From: Archangium primigenium
GTDB taxonomy: Bacteria; Myxococcota; Myxococcia; Myxococcales; Myxococcaceae
DNA: 64,000 nt
Assembly: GCF_016904885.1 (NCBI RefSeq)
Contig: NZ_JADWYI010000001.1
Coordinates: forward strand, 2,418,001-2,482,000
Direction of reading: 5' to 3'
Shown: piece by piece, positions 27,369 through 36,646 of the stretch
Position numbering within the stretch: position 1 is the stretch's first letter
Layout: every line of letters starts with the position of its first letter
Notes under the pieces: model-generated
Told to the model about the DNA's origin: nothing
Databases searched by the model: none
What the model saw: only the letters and a program-made list of their open reading frames with translations
Made by a program: the position numbers and the translations under genes

Positions 27369-27848
27369 TTATCGCTCGTAGGTGAGGAAGCGGAAGGGGG
27401 GCGTGGTGTCCGTGGCGGGGTGGGGCTCGTCGGCGACCAGGCGCCAGCCGGACAGGTCCACCTCGGGGAAGAAGGTGTCCCCCTCGTAGGGACGCTCGAT
27501 GCGGGTGAGGTACAGCCGCCGCACCCGGTCCATCGCCTGGGCGTAGAGCTGCGCGCCCCCGGCGAGGAAGACCTCACCCGGGCCGGCCATGTCCAGGGCC
27601 TCGTCCAGGGCGTGCGCCACCCGCACTCCGGCAGGGGCCGCCCAGTCCGGCTGGCGTGTCACCACCACGGTGGTCCGGCCGGGCAGCGGCCGGCCGATGG
27701 AGTCGTACGTCTTGCGCCCCATGACGAGCGTGTGCCCCAGCGTGAGCCGCTTGAAGCGCTGGAGGTCCTCCGGCAGGCGCCAGGGCAGGGCGTTGTCCCG
27801 GCCAATGCAGCGGTTGGACGCCAGGGCCACGATGGCCGACAGCGTCAT
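27369..27848 (-). CDS. folA: Dihydrofolate reductase
   Basis: 159 residues, normal length. It starts [16 protein letters not shown] and shows the DHFR core: [18 protein letters not shown] (with the W-x-L-P-x-D active-site acid), [16 protein letters not shown], and the late [14 protein letters not shown] glycine pair. It reduces dihydrofolate with NADPH to restore tetrahydrofolate used up by thymidylate synthase. The start overlaps the thyA stop by four bases (ATGA), so the two are translationally coupled. Confidence 0.96.
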   Translation of the reverse strand: MTLSAIVALASNRCIGRDNALPWRLPEDLQRFKRLTLGHTLVMGRKTYDSIGRPLPGRTTVVVTRQPDWAAPAGVRVAHALDEALDMAGPGEVFLAGGAQLYAQAMDRVRRLYLTRIERPYEGDTFFPEVDLSGWRLVADEPHPATDTTPPFRFLTYER

Positions 27849-28639
27849 ACCGCCACCGGCGCCTTGATGGCCGGGTGGGGCTCGTAGTCACGCAGGGTGA
27901 AGTCCTCGTACTTGAAGTCGAAGAGCGAGCGCACGTCGGGGTTGAGCACCATGCGCGGCGGGGCGCGGGGGGCGCGCTGGAGCTGCTCGCGCGCCTGCTC
28001 CAGGTGGTTGAGGTAGAGGTGCGCGTCGCCCGTGGTGTGGATGAACTCGTGCGCCTCAAGGCCCGTCACCTGCGCCACCATCATCGTGAGCAGCGCGTAG
28101 GAGGCGATGTTGAAGGGCAGCCCGAGGAAGATGTCCGCGCTGCGCTGGTAGAGCTGGCAGGAGAGCTTGCCGTCGGCCACGTAGAACTGGAACAGGATGT
28201 GACAGGGCGGCAGCTTCATGGCGGGCAGGTCCGCCACGTTCCACGCGCTCACCAGGTGGCGGCGCGAGTCCGGGTTCTTCTTGAGGCCTTCCACCAACTG
28301 GCTCATCTGATCGATGGTGCCGCCGTCGGGCGTGGACCAGGAGCGCCACTGGTGGCCGTAGATGGGGCCCAGCTCGCCCTCGGCGTTGGCCCACTCGTCC
28401 CAGATGGAGACGCCGTGGGCCTGCAGCCCGCGCACGTTGGTCTGGCCCGCGAGCATCCACAAAAGCTCGTGGATGATGGACTTGAGGTGCAGCTTCTTCG
28501 TCGTCACCAGGGGAAAGCCCCGGGTCAGGTCGAAGCGCATCTGATGGCCGAAGATGCTCAGCGTGCCGGTGCCGGTGCGATCGCTCTTCTTCGCTCCGTG
28601 ATGAAGCACGTGCTCGAGCAGGGCGAGGTACTGTTGCAT
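27845..28639 (-). CDS. thyA: Thymidylate synthase
   Basis: 264 residues, the standard bacterial length. The ATG has AGGAG seven bases upstream. Conserved blocks: [16 protein letters not shown], the loop [19 protein letters not shown] with the catalytic Cys in PPCH, the [17 protein letters not shown] folate/dUMP segment, and [12 protein letters not shown]. It methylates dUMP to dTMP with methylene-tetrahydrofolate, which becomes dihydrofolate, the folA substrate encoded next. Confidence 0.97.
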   Translation of the reverse strand: MQQYLALLEHVLHHGAKKSDRTGTGTLSIFGHQMRFDLTRGFPLVTTKKLHLKSIIHELLWMLAGQTNVRGLQAHGVSIWDEWANAEGELGPIYGHQWRSWSTPDGGTIDQMSQLVEGLKKNPDSRRHLVSAWNVADLPAMKLPPCHILFQFYVADGKLSCQLYQRSADIFLGLPFNIASYALLTMMVAQVTGLEAHEFIHTTGDAHLYLNHLEQAREQLQRAPRAPPRMVLNPDVRSLFDFKYEDFTLRDYEPHPAIKAPVAV

Positions 28640-28724
28640 GGACTTCTCCTAGCCCACGCCCCCGGAGCGCGCGAATCTTCCGCTGCCCGGGCTGCTGACT
28701 GTCCGACGAAAGAGGAACGCGCCA

Positions 28725-29285
28725 GTGAAGATCTACACGAAGACCGGAGACGCGGGAGAAACAGGCCTGTTCGGCGGAGGCCGGGTGGGCAAGGACAGCC
28801 TCCGGGTGGAGGCCTACGGCGAGGTGGACGAGCTCAACGCCACGCTGGGCCTGGTGCGCGCGATGGCGCCCCCGAGCGACCTGGACGCGCTGCTGCAGCG
28901 GCTGCAGGACCAGCTCTTCACGGTGGGTGCGGTCCTGGCCACGCCCGCGGGCACCAAGGCCTCCAGCCACATCCCCCCGCTCAAGGCCGAGTGGGTGACG
29001 GACATGGAGCGGGCGATCGACACCTTCGAGACGGAGCTCGCGCCCATGACGCACTTCATCCTGCCCGGGGGCTCCCAGGCGGCCGCGGCGCTGCACCTGG
29101 GACGCACGGTGTGCCGGCGCGCCGAGCGGCGTGTGGTGGCCGCCCTGCACGCGGGCGAGGGCTCGGCCGAGGCGGTGACGTACCTCAACCGGCTCTCCGA
29201 CCTGCTCTTCGTGCTCGCGCGGGTGGCCAACCACCGGGCGGGCATCGAGGACGTGAAGTGGATCGCCGAGAAGCCCTCGACCTGA
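28725..29285 (+). CDS. Cob(I)alamin adenosyltransferase, PduO type
   Basis: 186 residues from GTG 28725 (AGAGGAA upstream). The N-terminus IYTKTGDAGETGLFGGGRV is the ATP-binding signature of the PduO/MMAB family. Later segments LPGGSQAAAALHLGRTVCRRAERR and YLNRLSDLLFVLARVAN contain the conserved R-x-x-x-R-x-x-E-R pattern. It transfers the adenosyl group from ATP to cob(I)alamin, making coenzyme B12 for mutases and reductases. Divergent from thyA; the next gene queG encodes another cobalamin-dependent enzyme and follows after 25 bases. Confidence 0.94.
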   Translation: MKIYTKTGDAGETGLFGGGRVGKDSLRVEAYGEVDELNATLGLVRAMAPPSDLDALLQRLQDQLFTVGAVLATPAGTKASSHIPPLKAEWVTDMERAIDTFETELAPMTHFILPGGSQAAAALHLGRTVCRRAERRVVAALHAGEGSAEAVTYLNRLSDLLFVLARVANHRAGIEDVKWIAEKPST

Positions 29286-29310
29286 GGCGGAGCGGGGGTA
29301 TGTAAGGGGC

Positions 29311-30330
29311 GTGCCCCCGCTGCCCACCGCCTTCCTGCGCCCACTCGCCCACGAGGTGGGCTTCTCCCTCGTGGGCTTCGCGCGCGCCGAGCCCATTCCG
29401 CCCCGCTTCTTCCTGGAGTGGCTGGAGGCGGGGTGCTCGGCGGACATGGACTGGCTGGGCTCGCGCGCCGCCGAGCGGCTGGACGTGTCGCTGCTCTTGC
29501 CCGGGGCGCGCACCGTCATCGCCTTCGCGACCAACTACTACCGCGACGCCCCCGAGGCGGCCGACTCGCCCATCGCCCGCTACGCGCGGGGCCGCGACTA
29601 CCACTCCACCTTGCGCGACAGCCTCAAGGCCTTCCGCAAGCGCCTGAAGCAGGCGTACCCCGAGGTGCGCGACTACGGCGGCGTGGACTCGGGGCCGCTC
29701 ATGGAGAAGGTGTGGGCGGCGCGCGCGGGCCTGGGCTACGTGGGCAAGAACGGGTGCTTCATCACCGAGCCCTTCGGCTCCTGGGTGATGCTGGCGGCGC
29801 TCATCCTCGACACCGAGGTGGACGCCTACGCGGACGGCCCCGCGACGGACCGCTGCGGCAGTTGCCGCAAGTGCCTCATGTCCTGTCCCACCGGGGCGCT
29901 GTTGGGCGAGGGGCGGGTGGATGCGCGCGCCTGTCTGTCCTACCAGACGGTGGAGAACCGCGACCTGCAGGTGCCCGAGTCCTTCCGCATGGAGATGGAC
30001 AACCTCGTCTTCGGCTGTGACATCTGCCAGGACGTGTGCCCCCTCAACCGCCGCCCGGTGCCCACGCCCAACGAGCGCTTCGTGCCCCGGGCCGTGGCGC
30101 AGCTCGGCGTGGTGGAGCTGGCGGCGCTCTCCCAGGAGGACTACGACCGGCTCGTGCCGGGCACGGCGCTGGCGCGGGCGAAGTACGATGGGCTGCGCCG
30201 CAACGCGGTGTACGCGCTCGGGGCGGCCAAGCAGCACGCCTCCCGGGCCCTGTTGGAGCGCCTGCGCGAGGACCCGAGCGAACAGGTCCGTCAGGCCGCG
30301 CTCTGGGCGCTGTTGCACCTGGACGCCTGA
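29311..30330 (+). CDS. queG: Epoxyqueuosine reductase
   Basis: 339 residues from GTG 29311. It shows the QueG N-terminal cobalamin-binding domain (RTVIAFATNYY, RYARGRDYH, GYVGKNGCFITEPFGSW) and two [4Fe-4S] motifs, CGSCRKCLMSCPTGAL and CDICQDVCPLN. The C-terminal ~60 residues form a HEAT-like helical tail (YALGAAKQHASRALLERL). QueG reduces epoxyqueuosine to queuosine in tRNA using cobalamin. Placement right after the cobalamin adenosyltransferase gene may reflect shared B12 use, though QueG does not need adenosylation. Confidence 0.95.
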   Translation: MPPLPTAFLRPLAHEVGFSLVGFARAEPIPPRFFLEWLEAGCSADMDWLGSRAAERLDVSLLLPGARTVIAFATNYYRDAPEAADSPIARYARGRDYHSTLRDSLKAFRKRLKQAYPEVRDYGGVDSGPLMEKVWAARAGLGYVGKNGCFITEPFGSWVMLAALILDTEVDAYADGPATDRCGSCRKCLMSCPTGALLGEGRVDARACLSYQTVENRDLQVPESFRMEMDNLVFGCDICQDVCPLNRRPVPTPNERFVPRAVAQLGVVELAALSQEDYDRLVPGTALARAKYDGLRRNAVYALGAAKQHASRALLERLREDPSEQVRQAALWALLHLDA

Positions 30331-30387
30331 GGGTCTCCGCCCGGGTGTACGCTGGCGCGCGTCGTCCCCCTCGTCAGGAGTACTCCC

Positions 30388-30765
30388 TTGCTCAAGTCCC
30401 CTCGTGTGGTGCGCGCCGTGCTCGGCGCTCTCTCGGTCCTCGTGCTGTCGGCGTGTGGCGAGCCGACCGGCACCAGCTGCCCGCCGGACAGCACGCTCAC
30501 CGCGGCCAACTTCGGCACCGACTTCATGACCCGCTACTGCAACCGCTGCCACGCCGCGTCCCTGTCGGGCTCCGCGCGGCAGGGCGCGCCCGCGGGCGTC
30601 AACTTCGACACCCTGGACGCCGTGCGCCGCCAGACCGAGGACATCGACCGGTGGTCGGGCGCGGGCCCCAACGGGGAGAACACCCAGATGCCCCCGAGCG
30701 GGCCCCTCCCCACGAGCGAGGAGCGCCGTCAGCTCAGCGAGTGGCTCGCGTGCGGCGCGCCGTGA
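30388..30765 (+). CDS. Small cytochrome c-like lipoprotein
   Basis: 125 residues from TTG 30388, with CAGGAG upstream. A lipoprotein signal (VLGALSVLVLSAC) leads to a single haem motif CNRCH in FMTRYCNRCHAASL. A possible sixth ligand is Met in NTQMPPSGPLPTSEE, the usual cytochrome c order. Probably a lipid-anchored electron carrier or sensor outside the cytoplasm. No partner gene is adjacent; the downstream gene is on the other strand. Confidence 0.8.
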   Translation: MLKSPRVVRAVLGALSVLVLSACGEPTGTSCPPDSTLTAANFGTDFMTRYCNRCHAASLSGSARQGAPAGVNFDTLDAVRRQTEDIDRWSGAGPNGENTQMPPSGPLPTSEERRQLSEWLACGAP

Positions 30766-30766
30766 G

Positions 30767-31450
30767 CTAGTCCTCGGCGTCCGGATCCCAGTCCGCGATG
30801 TCCCGCTTCTTGGGCTCGGGCGGCGGGGTGGGGCGCACGGGCTCCGTGGGCCGGGGCGGGGGCGCGTTCACCCGGGGCGGCGGAGGCGGCTCCTCGGCGC
30901 CCTCCTCGCTCGAGGCCTGGGCGGAGGCGGCCGGAGCGGGGGGCGGCGGCGGGGCCGCGGGCTTCATCACGGGCGCGGGCGGCTCGGGCGCCAGGGGGGC
31001 GGGGGCGGGCGGGGGCGCGGCGGGCGTGACCCGCTCCTCGGTGTCGTCGCGGAGATCATCGGAGGCGGCGGGGGCCGCGGGTGCGGCGGCCTCCGAGGCG
31101 CGGTAGACGCCACGGCGTCCGCTGTCCGGCGCGGTGGTGGAGTCCGGGACGGTGCGCCCGCCGCCGCTCGACTCGCGCTGCTCCCACTCGTCCAGGGGGG
31201 GCCGCGCGCTGGGGGTCGTGGGCAGGTCCCCGCCCGTGTCCCGGAGCGAGTAGTGCCGGGTGGTGCACGCGTCGCGCTCGCGGTTGCACGTGTCGACGCA
31301 CTGGCCGAGCTGCTTGTACTTCGTCGTGACGCCGCCGTAGTCGATGGTGCAGTCCTCGCGGCAGGTGCCGTAGTCCTCGCGGCAGCCGGCGGGGATGGTC
31401 TGGTCGGATGCGCCAAGCGACAGGGCGAGGACGAGCGGAAGCAGGGCCAT
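30767..31450 (-). CDS. Secreted proline-rich protein with N-terminal Cys pairs
   Basis: 227 residues. Signal peptide MALLPLVLALSLGAS, then a ~60-residue Cys-rich head (GCREDYGTCREDC, QCVDTCNRERDACTTR: seven Cys in C-x6-C-x3-C and C-x3-C patterns) likely held by disulfides. It is followed by a long low-complexity tail of Pro, Ala and Glu ending in an acidic patch (DWDPDAED). No enzymatic domain. The head resembles small periplasmic proteins common in myxobacteria; the tail may span peptidoglycan or a surface layer. Function unknown. Confidence 0.7.
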   Translation of the reverse strand: MALLPLVLALSLGASDQTIPAGCREDYGTCREDCTIDYGGVTTKYKQLGQCVDTCNRERDACTTRHYSLRDTGGDLPTTPSARPPLDEWEQRESSGGGRTVPDSTTAPDSGRRGVYRASEAAAPAAPAASDDLRDDTEERVTPAAPPPAPAPLAPEPPAPVMKPAAPPPPPAPAASAQASSEEGAEEPPPPPRVNAPPPRPTEPVRPTPPPEPKKRDIADWDPDAED

Positions 31451-31597
31451 AAGTGGGGCGCGAGGCTAGCAGGCCCGGGGCCCGGGTGGCATGGGTCGGG
31501 TGGGGGGCTTGCTCGCGCCCCTGGTGGACGTCCTCCTCCGTGACTACCGTGTCAGCCCCTCCCCGGGCAGGCGGCAGGGGAGGCGACCAGGGGCACG

Positions 31598-32656
31598 ATG
31601 CGATTGCGAGGGCTCAAGCACCTGACCTGGCGGGAGTTCTTCCGTCGGCTCTGGGTGGAAATCCAGGAGGACGAGGTCACCGGCTGCGCGGCGCAGCTGG
31701 CCTTCTATTTCCTCTTCGCCCTGTTTCCCTTCCTGTTCTTCCTCGTCACGCTCGCGGCGCACCTGCCGCTGGAGCCGGGGTCGGTGACGCTCATGGTGGA
31801 GCGGCTCGGGCCGCTCATGCCGGCCGATGCGCTGGGCCTGGTGCGCGAGCACCTGCGCACGGTGGCGGGGGACACCCAGCCGAGGCTCGTCACCCTGGGC
31901 TTCTTCGTGGCGCTCTGGTCCTCCTCGCGGGGCATGGACGCGTTTCGCCGCGCGCTCAACCTGGCCTACGACGTGCCCGAGTACCGGCCGCTGTGGCACA
32001 CGCAGGCGCTCGCCGTCGTGATGACCGTGGCGGGCTCCTTGCTCATCCCCGTGGCCTTCGCGCTCTTCCTGCTCGGAGGCCGCGCGGGGGAGTGGGCCGC
32101 GCAGCACCTGCACGTGCTCCACGCCTACCACCTGATGTGGTCCTGGCTGCGCTGGCCCCTCACCGCGGCGCTGGTGATGCTGGTGCTGGCGCTGTGTTAC
32201 TGGCGTCTGCCCGCGGTGCGGCACCGCTACGACTTCCTGTCCCCCGGGTCGCTGCTGGCCAGCGTGCTGTGGCTGCTCACCACGTGGGGCTTCACCTGGT
32301 ACGTGGAGCACTTCGGCCGCTACAACATCACCTATGGCTCCATCGGCGGGGTCATCGTGCTGCTCCTGTGGCTCTACCTCACCGGGTTCATCTTCATCCT
32401 CGGGGGCGAGGTGAACGCCATCCTCGAGCAGGCCCAGGCGGAGGCGGCGCGGGCCGAGGGCCGCGAGCCGGAGATCCAGACGCCGCACCTGTCGACGGGG
32501 GCGGGGGACACGGACGGGCTGCGCCAGCGCCTGGGCTTCTGGCGGTGGCGTCGGCGCATGGCCGAGCGCGCCCCGCCGGGCGTCGAGCCTCCCGACGAGG
32601 TGCCCGACGACGCGGGGCGGGACTCCCGGACGCCGGAGGACTCCCCGGCGCCCTGA
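31598..32656 (+). CDS. YihY/BrkB-family inner membrane protein
   Basis: 352 residues with about six membrane segments. The family pattern is clear: the N-terminal amphipathic part WREFFRRLWVEIQEDEV, AAQLAFYFLFALFPFLFFL, the middle WSSSRGMDAFRRALNLAYDV, and the late RYNITYGSIGGVIVLLLWLYLTG segment (given here as YGSIGGVIVLLLWLY). YihY proteins were once called RNase BN by mistake; their function is unknown. The C-terminal ~75 residues are polar, Pro- and acid-rich and cytosolic, longer than in E. coli YihY. Confidence 0.92.
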   Translation: MRLRGLKHLTWREFFRRLWVEIQEDEVTGCAAQLAFYFLFALFPFLFFLVTLAAHLPLEPGSVTLMVERLGPLMPADALGLVREHLRTVAGDTQPRLVTLGFFVALWSSSRGMDAFRRALNLAYDVPEYRPLWHTQALAVVMTVAGSLLIPVAFALFLLGGRAGEWAAQHLHVLHAYHLMWSWLRWPLTAALVMLVLALCYWRLPAVRHRYDFLSPGSLLASVLWLLTTWGFTWYVEHFGRYNITYGSIGGVIVLLLWLYLTGFIFILGGEVNAILEQAQAEAARAEGREPEIQTPHLSTGAGDTDGLRQRLGFWRWRRRMAERAPPGVEPPDEVPDDAGRDSRTPEDSPAP

Positions 32657-32668
32657 GGCCCCTCGCGG

Positions 32669-33490
32669 CTAGCGGCGGATCTTCTGCTTGATGGCGGCCA
32701 GGCGATCCGCGCCCAGCTCCGCGCCCGTCAACCGGTTCTGGGTGATGAACTGGTTGATGTGGGTGACGCGGTCGGCGCTCGCCGGGTGGGTGCTCATCCA
32801 CTTGAAGACGGCGGGCGTCTTGCCCTCCTGGGCGGCCAGCTTCTGGAAGAACGAGGACAGGCCGTGCGGATCGTAGGCGACGGCGGAGATGTACTTGGCG
32901 CCCAGCTCGTCGGCCTCCGTCTCGTTGTCGCGGCTGAACTTGAGCGCGGCGCCGTTGCCCGCCAGGGCCGCGGCGATCTGCGACACCGTGCCCGCGTCCT
33001 TGCCGAGCGCCGCCTCGACCACGGCCTGCTGGCCGTACTGCAGCAGCATGGCCTGGGCGGAGTGGCGGCCCACCACATGGCCGGCCTCGTGGCCCATGAC
33101 GCCCGCGAGCTCCGCCTCGTTCTCCGCCGCGAGCAGCAGGCCCGTGTACACGTACAGGTAGCCGCCCGGGGTGGCGAAGGCGTTGACCGTCTTGGGATCG
33201 TCGATGACGTTGACCGTCCACTTCACGCCCGGACGGTCCTTGTTGGCCTGCTGGAGGATGCGTCCGGACACCGTGCGCACGTACTCGACGATGGCGGGAT
33301 CCTCGACGTACTTGATGTTCTCCTTGGTCTCCAGCTCCTGCTTCACCTGCAGGCCGAGCTTCGACTCCTGCTCGTCGGAGATGAAGATGGAGGCGGCGGT
33401 GCGGCCCACGTTCAACTTCTTGCCCGCGCAGGCGGGGAGCATGCCCAGACCCAGCGAGAGGGTGAGTGCCGCCGAGAGAATCCGCTTCAT
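32669..33490 (-). CDS. M48-family metalloprotease lipoprotein
   Basis: 273 residues from ATG 33490. A signal with lipobox-like end (SLGLGMLPAC) predicts a lipoprotein. The M48 zinc motif is VMGHEAGHVVGRH (HExxH), and the third ligand Glu lies in NETEADELGAKY. Related proteins (BepA/LoiP-like) do quality control on outer-membrane proteins in the periplasm. No TPR domain follows, so it is nearer LoiP than BepA. The frame remains open to 33652 but lacks a signal there. Divergent from mutM. Confidence 0.9.
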   Translation of the reverse strand: MKRILSAALTLSLGLGMLPACAGKKLNVGRTAASIFISDEQESKLGLQVKQELETKENIKYVEDPAIVEYVRTVSGRILQQANKDRPGVKWTVNVIDDPKTVNAFATPGGYLYVYTGLLLAAENEAELAGVMGHEAGHVVGRHSAQAMLLQYGQQAVVEAALGKDAGTVSQIAAALAGNGAALKFSRDNETEADELGAKYISAVAYDPHGLSSFFQKLAAQEGKTPAVFKWMSTHPASADRVTHINQFITQNRLTGAELGADRLAAIKQKIRR

Positions 33491-33689
33491 GCCGTGCCGT
33501 CCTTTGCGTTGGTGCTGCCGGAAAGCCCGCGTCGTATCCAGCGGGCTCCCACTCGGCAAGCGCTCCGTGGCGGCGGGCGCGCGCGGAGCGTCCGCTCCTC
33601 GCAAGCGCAAGCGTCCGGAACCGGAAAGACCGGTGTCTGCTTCAGAAGACATGCGGGCCGCCCGGGCGAGGTGTTATGCCGCGCACGTC

Positions 33690-34547
33690 ATGCCCGAGCT
33701 ACCCGAAGTGGAGATCGCCCGGCGCAACCTCGTGCGCTGGTTCAAGGGCCACCGGGTGCTCCGGGCCGAGGCGGATGACACCCGCGTCTTCCGGGGCGCG
33801 CGCTGGAAGGACTTCGCGGCGCTCCAGGGCCGCCTGGTGTCCCTGGAGCGGCGGGGCAAGTACCTGTTGTTCACTTTCGAGAAGGAGCGCGGGCTGCTCG
33901 CGCACCTGGGCATGACGGGGCGCTTCGTGCGCCGGGCCCCCGAGGACGTCGTGCCCTACAGCCGTGCCCGCTTCCATCTGGGGGGCGGCCAGGTGATTCA
34001 CTTCGCCGACGCGCGGCTGCTCGGGCGGATGGAGCCGTGCCCCGCCGGGGCCCTGTGGGAGCTCGCGCCGGTGCGGGCCCTGGGGAGGGATCCGCTCGTC
34101 GAGGGCCTCACCCCCGGCGAGCTCCAGGAGGCCGTGGGGGACTCGCGGCAGGCGCTCAAGGTGGCCCTGATGGACCAGGGGCGGCTCGCGGGCCTGGGCA
34201 ACATCCACGCCGCGGAGGCGCTCTACCGCGCGCGCGTGCACCCGGGGCGCGTCCCGGGCTCGCTCACCCCGGTCGAGTGGCGGCGCCTGGCCACGGGCAT
34301 CCACGCCGCGCTCGCCTATGGCCTCGAGGAGCAGCGGGGGGACGAGCCGCGCTATCTGAAGGACGGGGCCCACAACGGCTTCCTGGTCTACGGACGCGCC
34401 GGCGAGGCCTGTGCCCGGTGTGGCACGACGGTGGAATCCCTGGCCCAGGGGGGGCGCACCACCCATTTCTGCCCCGGGTGCCAGCCCGCGCACCCGGAGG
34501 CGCCGGCGCGCTCCCGGGGCACGACACGGGCTGCTCGCCGTCGTTGA
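33690..34547 (+). CDS. mutM: Formamidopyrimidine-DNA glycosylase
   Basis: 285 residues from ATG 33690. The mature N-terminus PELPEVE places the catalytic Pro2 and Glu3. Lys57-type beta-turn lysine is in RRGKYLLF, the H2TH region in QGRLAGLGNIHAAEALYRA, and the C-terminal zinc finger in CARCGTTVESLAQGGRTTHFCPGCQ, i.e. CxxC...CxxC. It removes oxidised purines such as 8-oxoguanine and nicks the strand. The last ~17 residues after the zinc finger are basic and extra to the usual length. Confidence 0.95.
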   Translation: MPELPEVEIARRNLVRWFKGHRVLRAEADDTRVFRGARWKDFAALQGRLVSLERRGKYLLFTFEKERGLLAHLGMTGRFVRRAPEDVVPYSRARFHLGGGQVIHFADARLLGRMEPCPAGALWELAPVRALGRDPLVEGLTPGELQEAVGDSRQALKVALMDQGRLAGLGNIHAAEALYRARVHPGRVPGSLTPVEWRRLATGIHAALAYGLEEQRGDEPRYLKDGAHNGFLVYGRAGEACARCGTTVESLAQGGRTTHFCPGCQPAHPEAPARSRGTTRAARRR

Positions 34548-34624
34548 CACCCCCCACGCACTCCGCTTGACTCGCCCGCCCTTTGCACCCGCCGCAATCG
34601 CGCGGCCCCGGAGAAGAATCCCCT

Positions 34625-36454
34625 ATGTCGTCCAACGCCCTGCTGGCGGTGCTGCTCGTCGCCTCCGCCACGGCCACCGCGCAGACGCCGGAGCCGTCTT
34701 CCGGCTCGCCGACGCCCGCGCCCGCCTCGCCGACGCCCGCCGAGGGCTCCGATGCCCTCGAGGAGCGCATCCGCCAGGAGGTCGACAAGCGCGTGACGGC
34801 CGCCAAGCAGGAGATGCGCGAGGAGATCCGCGCCCAGACGGCCACCAACTCGGTCGGCGCGGAATGGCAGCAGGAGTGGGTCGCCGAGAAGCGCAAGCTG
34901 GAGCTCTTCCAGCTCGATGGCTTCTTCCGCCTGCGCCCCAACCTCTACTACCAGTTCGACCTGGGCAAGGCGCCCGACCGTCGGCTGTTCCCCTCGCCGC
35001 GCGGCAACGAGAAGACCCAGTCCGGCGCCGACATGCGCCTGCGCCTGGAGCCCACCTTCAATATCTCCGAGGAGGTGCGGATCAAGACGCAGTTCGACGT
35101 GCTGAGCAACGTGCTCCTGGGCTCCACGCCCTCCACGAGCTTCCCGAACGACGGCTACCGCCTGTTCGACGTCTTCAATGACGGGCAGTCGGCGCCCGCC
35201 TCGGCGCTCAACGCGCTGCAGGACTCCATCGCGGTGCGCGAGGTGTACGGCGAGGTGTCCACGCCGGTGGGCCTGTTGCGCTTTGGCCGCATGACGGCCA
35301 ACTGGGGCCTGGGCGTGTTGCGCGCCGACGGCAACTGCATCGAGTGCGACTACGGCGACGTGGTGGACCGGGTCATGTTCGTCGCCGAGCCGCTCAAGGG
35401 CTTCTACGTGACGCCCATGTTCGAGTTCAACGGCGAGGGCCGCTACGCCTACCCGAACGGGACGCAGAGCCAGCCGGTGGACCTGTCCAACGCGGATGAC
35501 AGCCACAGCTTCGTGCTGGCGGCGGCGCGGCGGGACACGCCCCAGGAGGTGAAGGCCAAGCTGGAGAACAACCAGGGCGTGCTCAACTACGGCGTGCACT
35601 TCAGCTGGCGCACCCAGCGCTACACCTCCGAGGGCCTGAGCTCGGGGCCCGCGGTGCTCAACCCGGACGGCTCGGTGGGCCCGCCGAGCACCTACATCCA
35701 GCGCGACGCCTCCATCTACATTCCGGACGTGTGGCTGCGCTACGAGGAGCGCAACTTCCGCGTGGAGTTCGAGGTGGCGGCGTACCTGGGCAAGATCGGC
35801 AGCCGCTACAACGCCCCCCAGGCGCCCAGCGCCGTGGACCTCACGCAGAACCAGTCGCTCACGGTGGCGCAGTTCGGCGGCGCGGCGGTGGGCGAGTACC
35901 GGGTGCTCAACGGCAAGCTCAACCTCCAGCTGGAGCTGGGCTTCGCCACGGGTGACCGGGCGCCGGGCTTCGGCGCCTACCCGGGCCGCCCCGGCTCCAA
36001 GGCGGGCGGCTTCACCCAGCCGGGTGACGTGGACGGCCCCCAGTTCAGCTGCGACAACGGCGGCTGCGCCGACAGCGCCATCCGCAACTTCCGCTTCAAC
36101 CGCGCCTACCGCGTGGACAACATCCTCTGGCGCGAGCTGATCGGCACGCTCACGGACACCGTCTACGCCAAGCCCACGCTGCGCTACACGCTCACCCAGG
36201 GCCTGGACCTGTTCGGCAGCGCCATCTACTCGCAGGCCATCTACGCCGAGTCCACGCCGTCCTTCACCAACAAGCCCCTGGGCATCGAGACGAGCCTGGG
36301 CGCGAAGTACGAGACGGAGGATGGCTTCGTGGCCCGGGTGGACTGGTCCGTGCTCTTCCCGCTCAGCGGCCTGCAGGACTACAACACCGGCCTGCAGACC
36401 CAGACGCTGTCCACCGCCCACGCCGTGCGTGGCACGGTGGGCATCCGCTTCTAG
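34625..36454 (+). CDS. TIGR04551-type myxobacterial outer membrane protein
   Basis: 609 residues from ATG 34625. A signal peptide (MSSNALLAVLLVASATATAQ) is followed by a Pro/Ser/Ala spacer, a charged helical part (EERIRQEVDKRVTAAKQEM) and a long region of alternating polar/hydrophobic strands with an aromatic C-terminus (VGIRF, terminal Phe), as in beta-barrel porins. The start LFQLDGFFRLRPNLYYQFDLG and MRLRLEPTFNISEEVRIK match the TIGR04551 family, known to me mainly from Myxococcota. Function unknown. It precedes the LptM-like/lysA run by 12 bases. Confidence 0.88.
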   Translation: MSSNALLAVLLVASATATAQTPEPSSGSPTPAPASPTPAEGSDALEERIRQEVDKRVTAAKQEMREEIRAQTATNSVGAEWQQEWVAEKRKLELFQLDGFFRLRPNLYYQFDLGKAPDRRLFPSPRGNEKTQSGADMRLRLEPTFNISEEVRIKTQFDVLSNVLLGSTPSTSFPNDGYRLFDVFNDGQSAPASALNALQDSIAVREVYGEVSTPVGLLRFGRMTANWGLGVLRADGNCIECDYGDVVDRVMFVAEPLKGFYVTPMFEFNGEGRYAYPNGTQSQPVDLSNADDSHSFVLAAARRDTPQEVKAKLENNQGVLNYGVHFSWRTQRYTSEGLSSGPAVLNPDGSVGPPSTYIQRDASIYIPDVWLRYEERNFRVEFEVAAYLGKIGSRYNAPQAPSAVDLTQNQSLTVAQFGGAAVGEYRVLNGKLNLQLELGFATGDRAPGFGAYPGRPGSKAGGFTQPGDVDGPQFSCDNGGCADSAIRNFRFNRAYRVDNILWRELIGTLTDTVYAKPTLRYTLTQGLDLFGSAIYSQAIYAESTPSFTNKPLGIETSLGAKYETEDGFVARVDWSVLFPLSGLQDYNTGLQTQTLSTAHAVRGTVGIRF

Positions 36455-36466
36455 GAGCCACGCGCC

Positions 36467-36646
36467 ATGAACCGCTCGCTCGTCGGGGTGCTGGTGCTGG
36501 GCTGTGCGCTGGGGGGCTGTGGCATCAAGGCGCCGCCGCGCCCGCCCCTGCCGGCGCCCGCGCCCACCTCGGAGACGCCGTCCCCCGACGGGCAGCGCGG
36601 TCCGCTGCCCTCGTCGATTCCTCCGCCTGACGCCGGGGTGCCGTGA
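36467..36646 (+). CDS. LptM-like small lipoprotein
   Basis: 59 residues. MNRSLVGVLVLGCALGGC is a lipobox signal, followed by GIKAPPRPPLP, which fits the short LptM (YifL/LppL) pattern G-C-G-x-K-x-P. In many proteobacteria such a gene directly precedes lysA or dapF; here its TGA overlaps the lysA GTG start. LptM assists maturation of the LPS translocon LptDE in E. coli. The identification rests on pattern and position only. Confidence 0.7.
   Translation: MNRSLVGVLVLGCALGGCGIKAPPRPPLPAPAPTSETPSPDGQRGPLPSSIPPPDAGVP

Noticed and set aside
32669-33652. Upstream start (33652) for the M48 protease
   Set aside because: The extension is Arg/Pro-rich and would bury the lipoprotein signal that begins at 33490.
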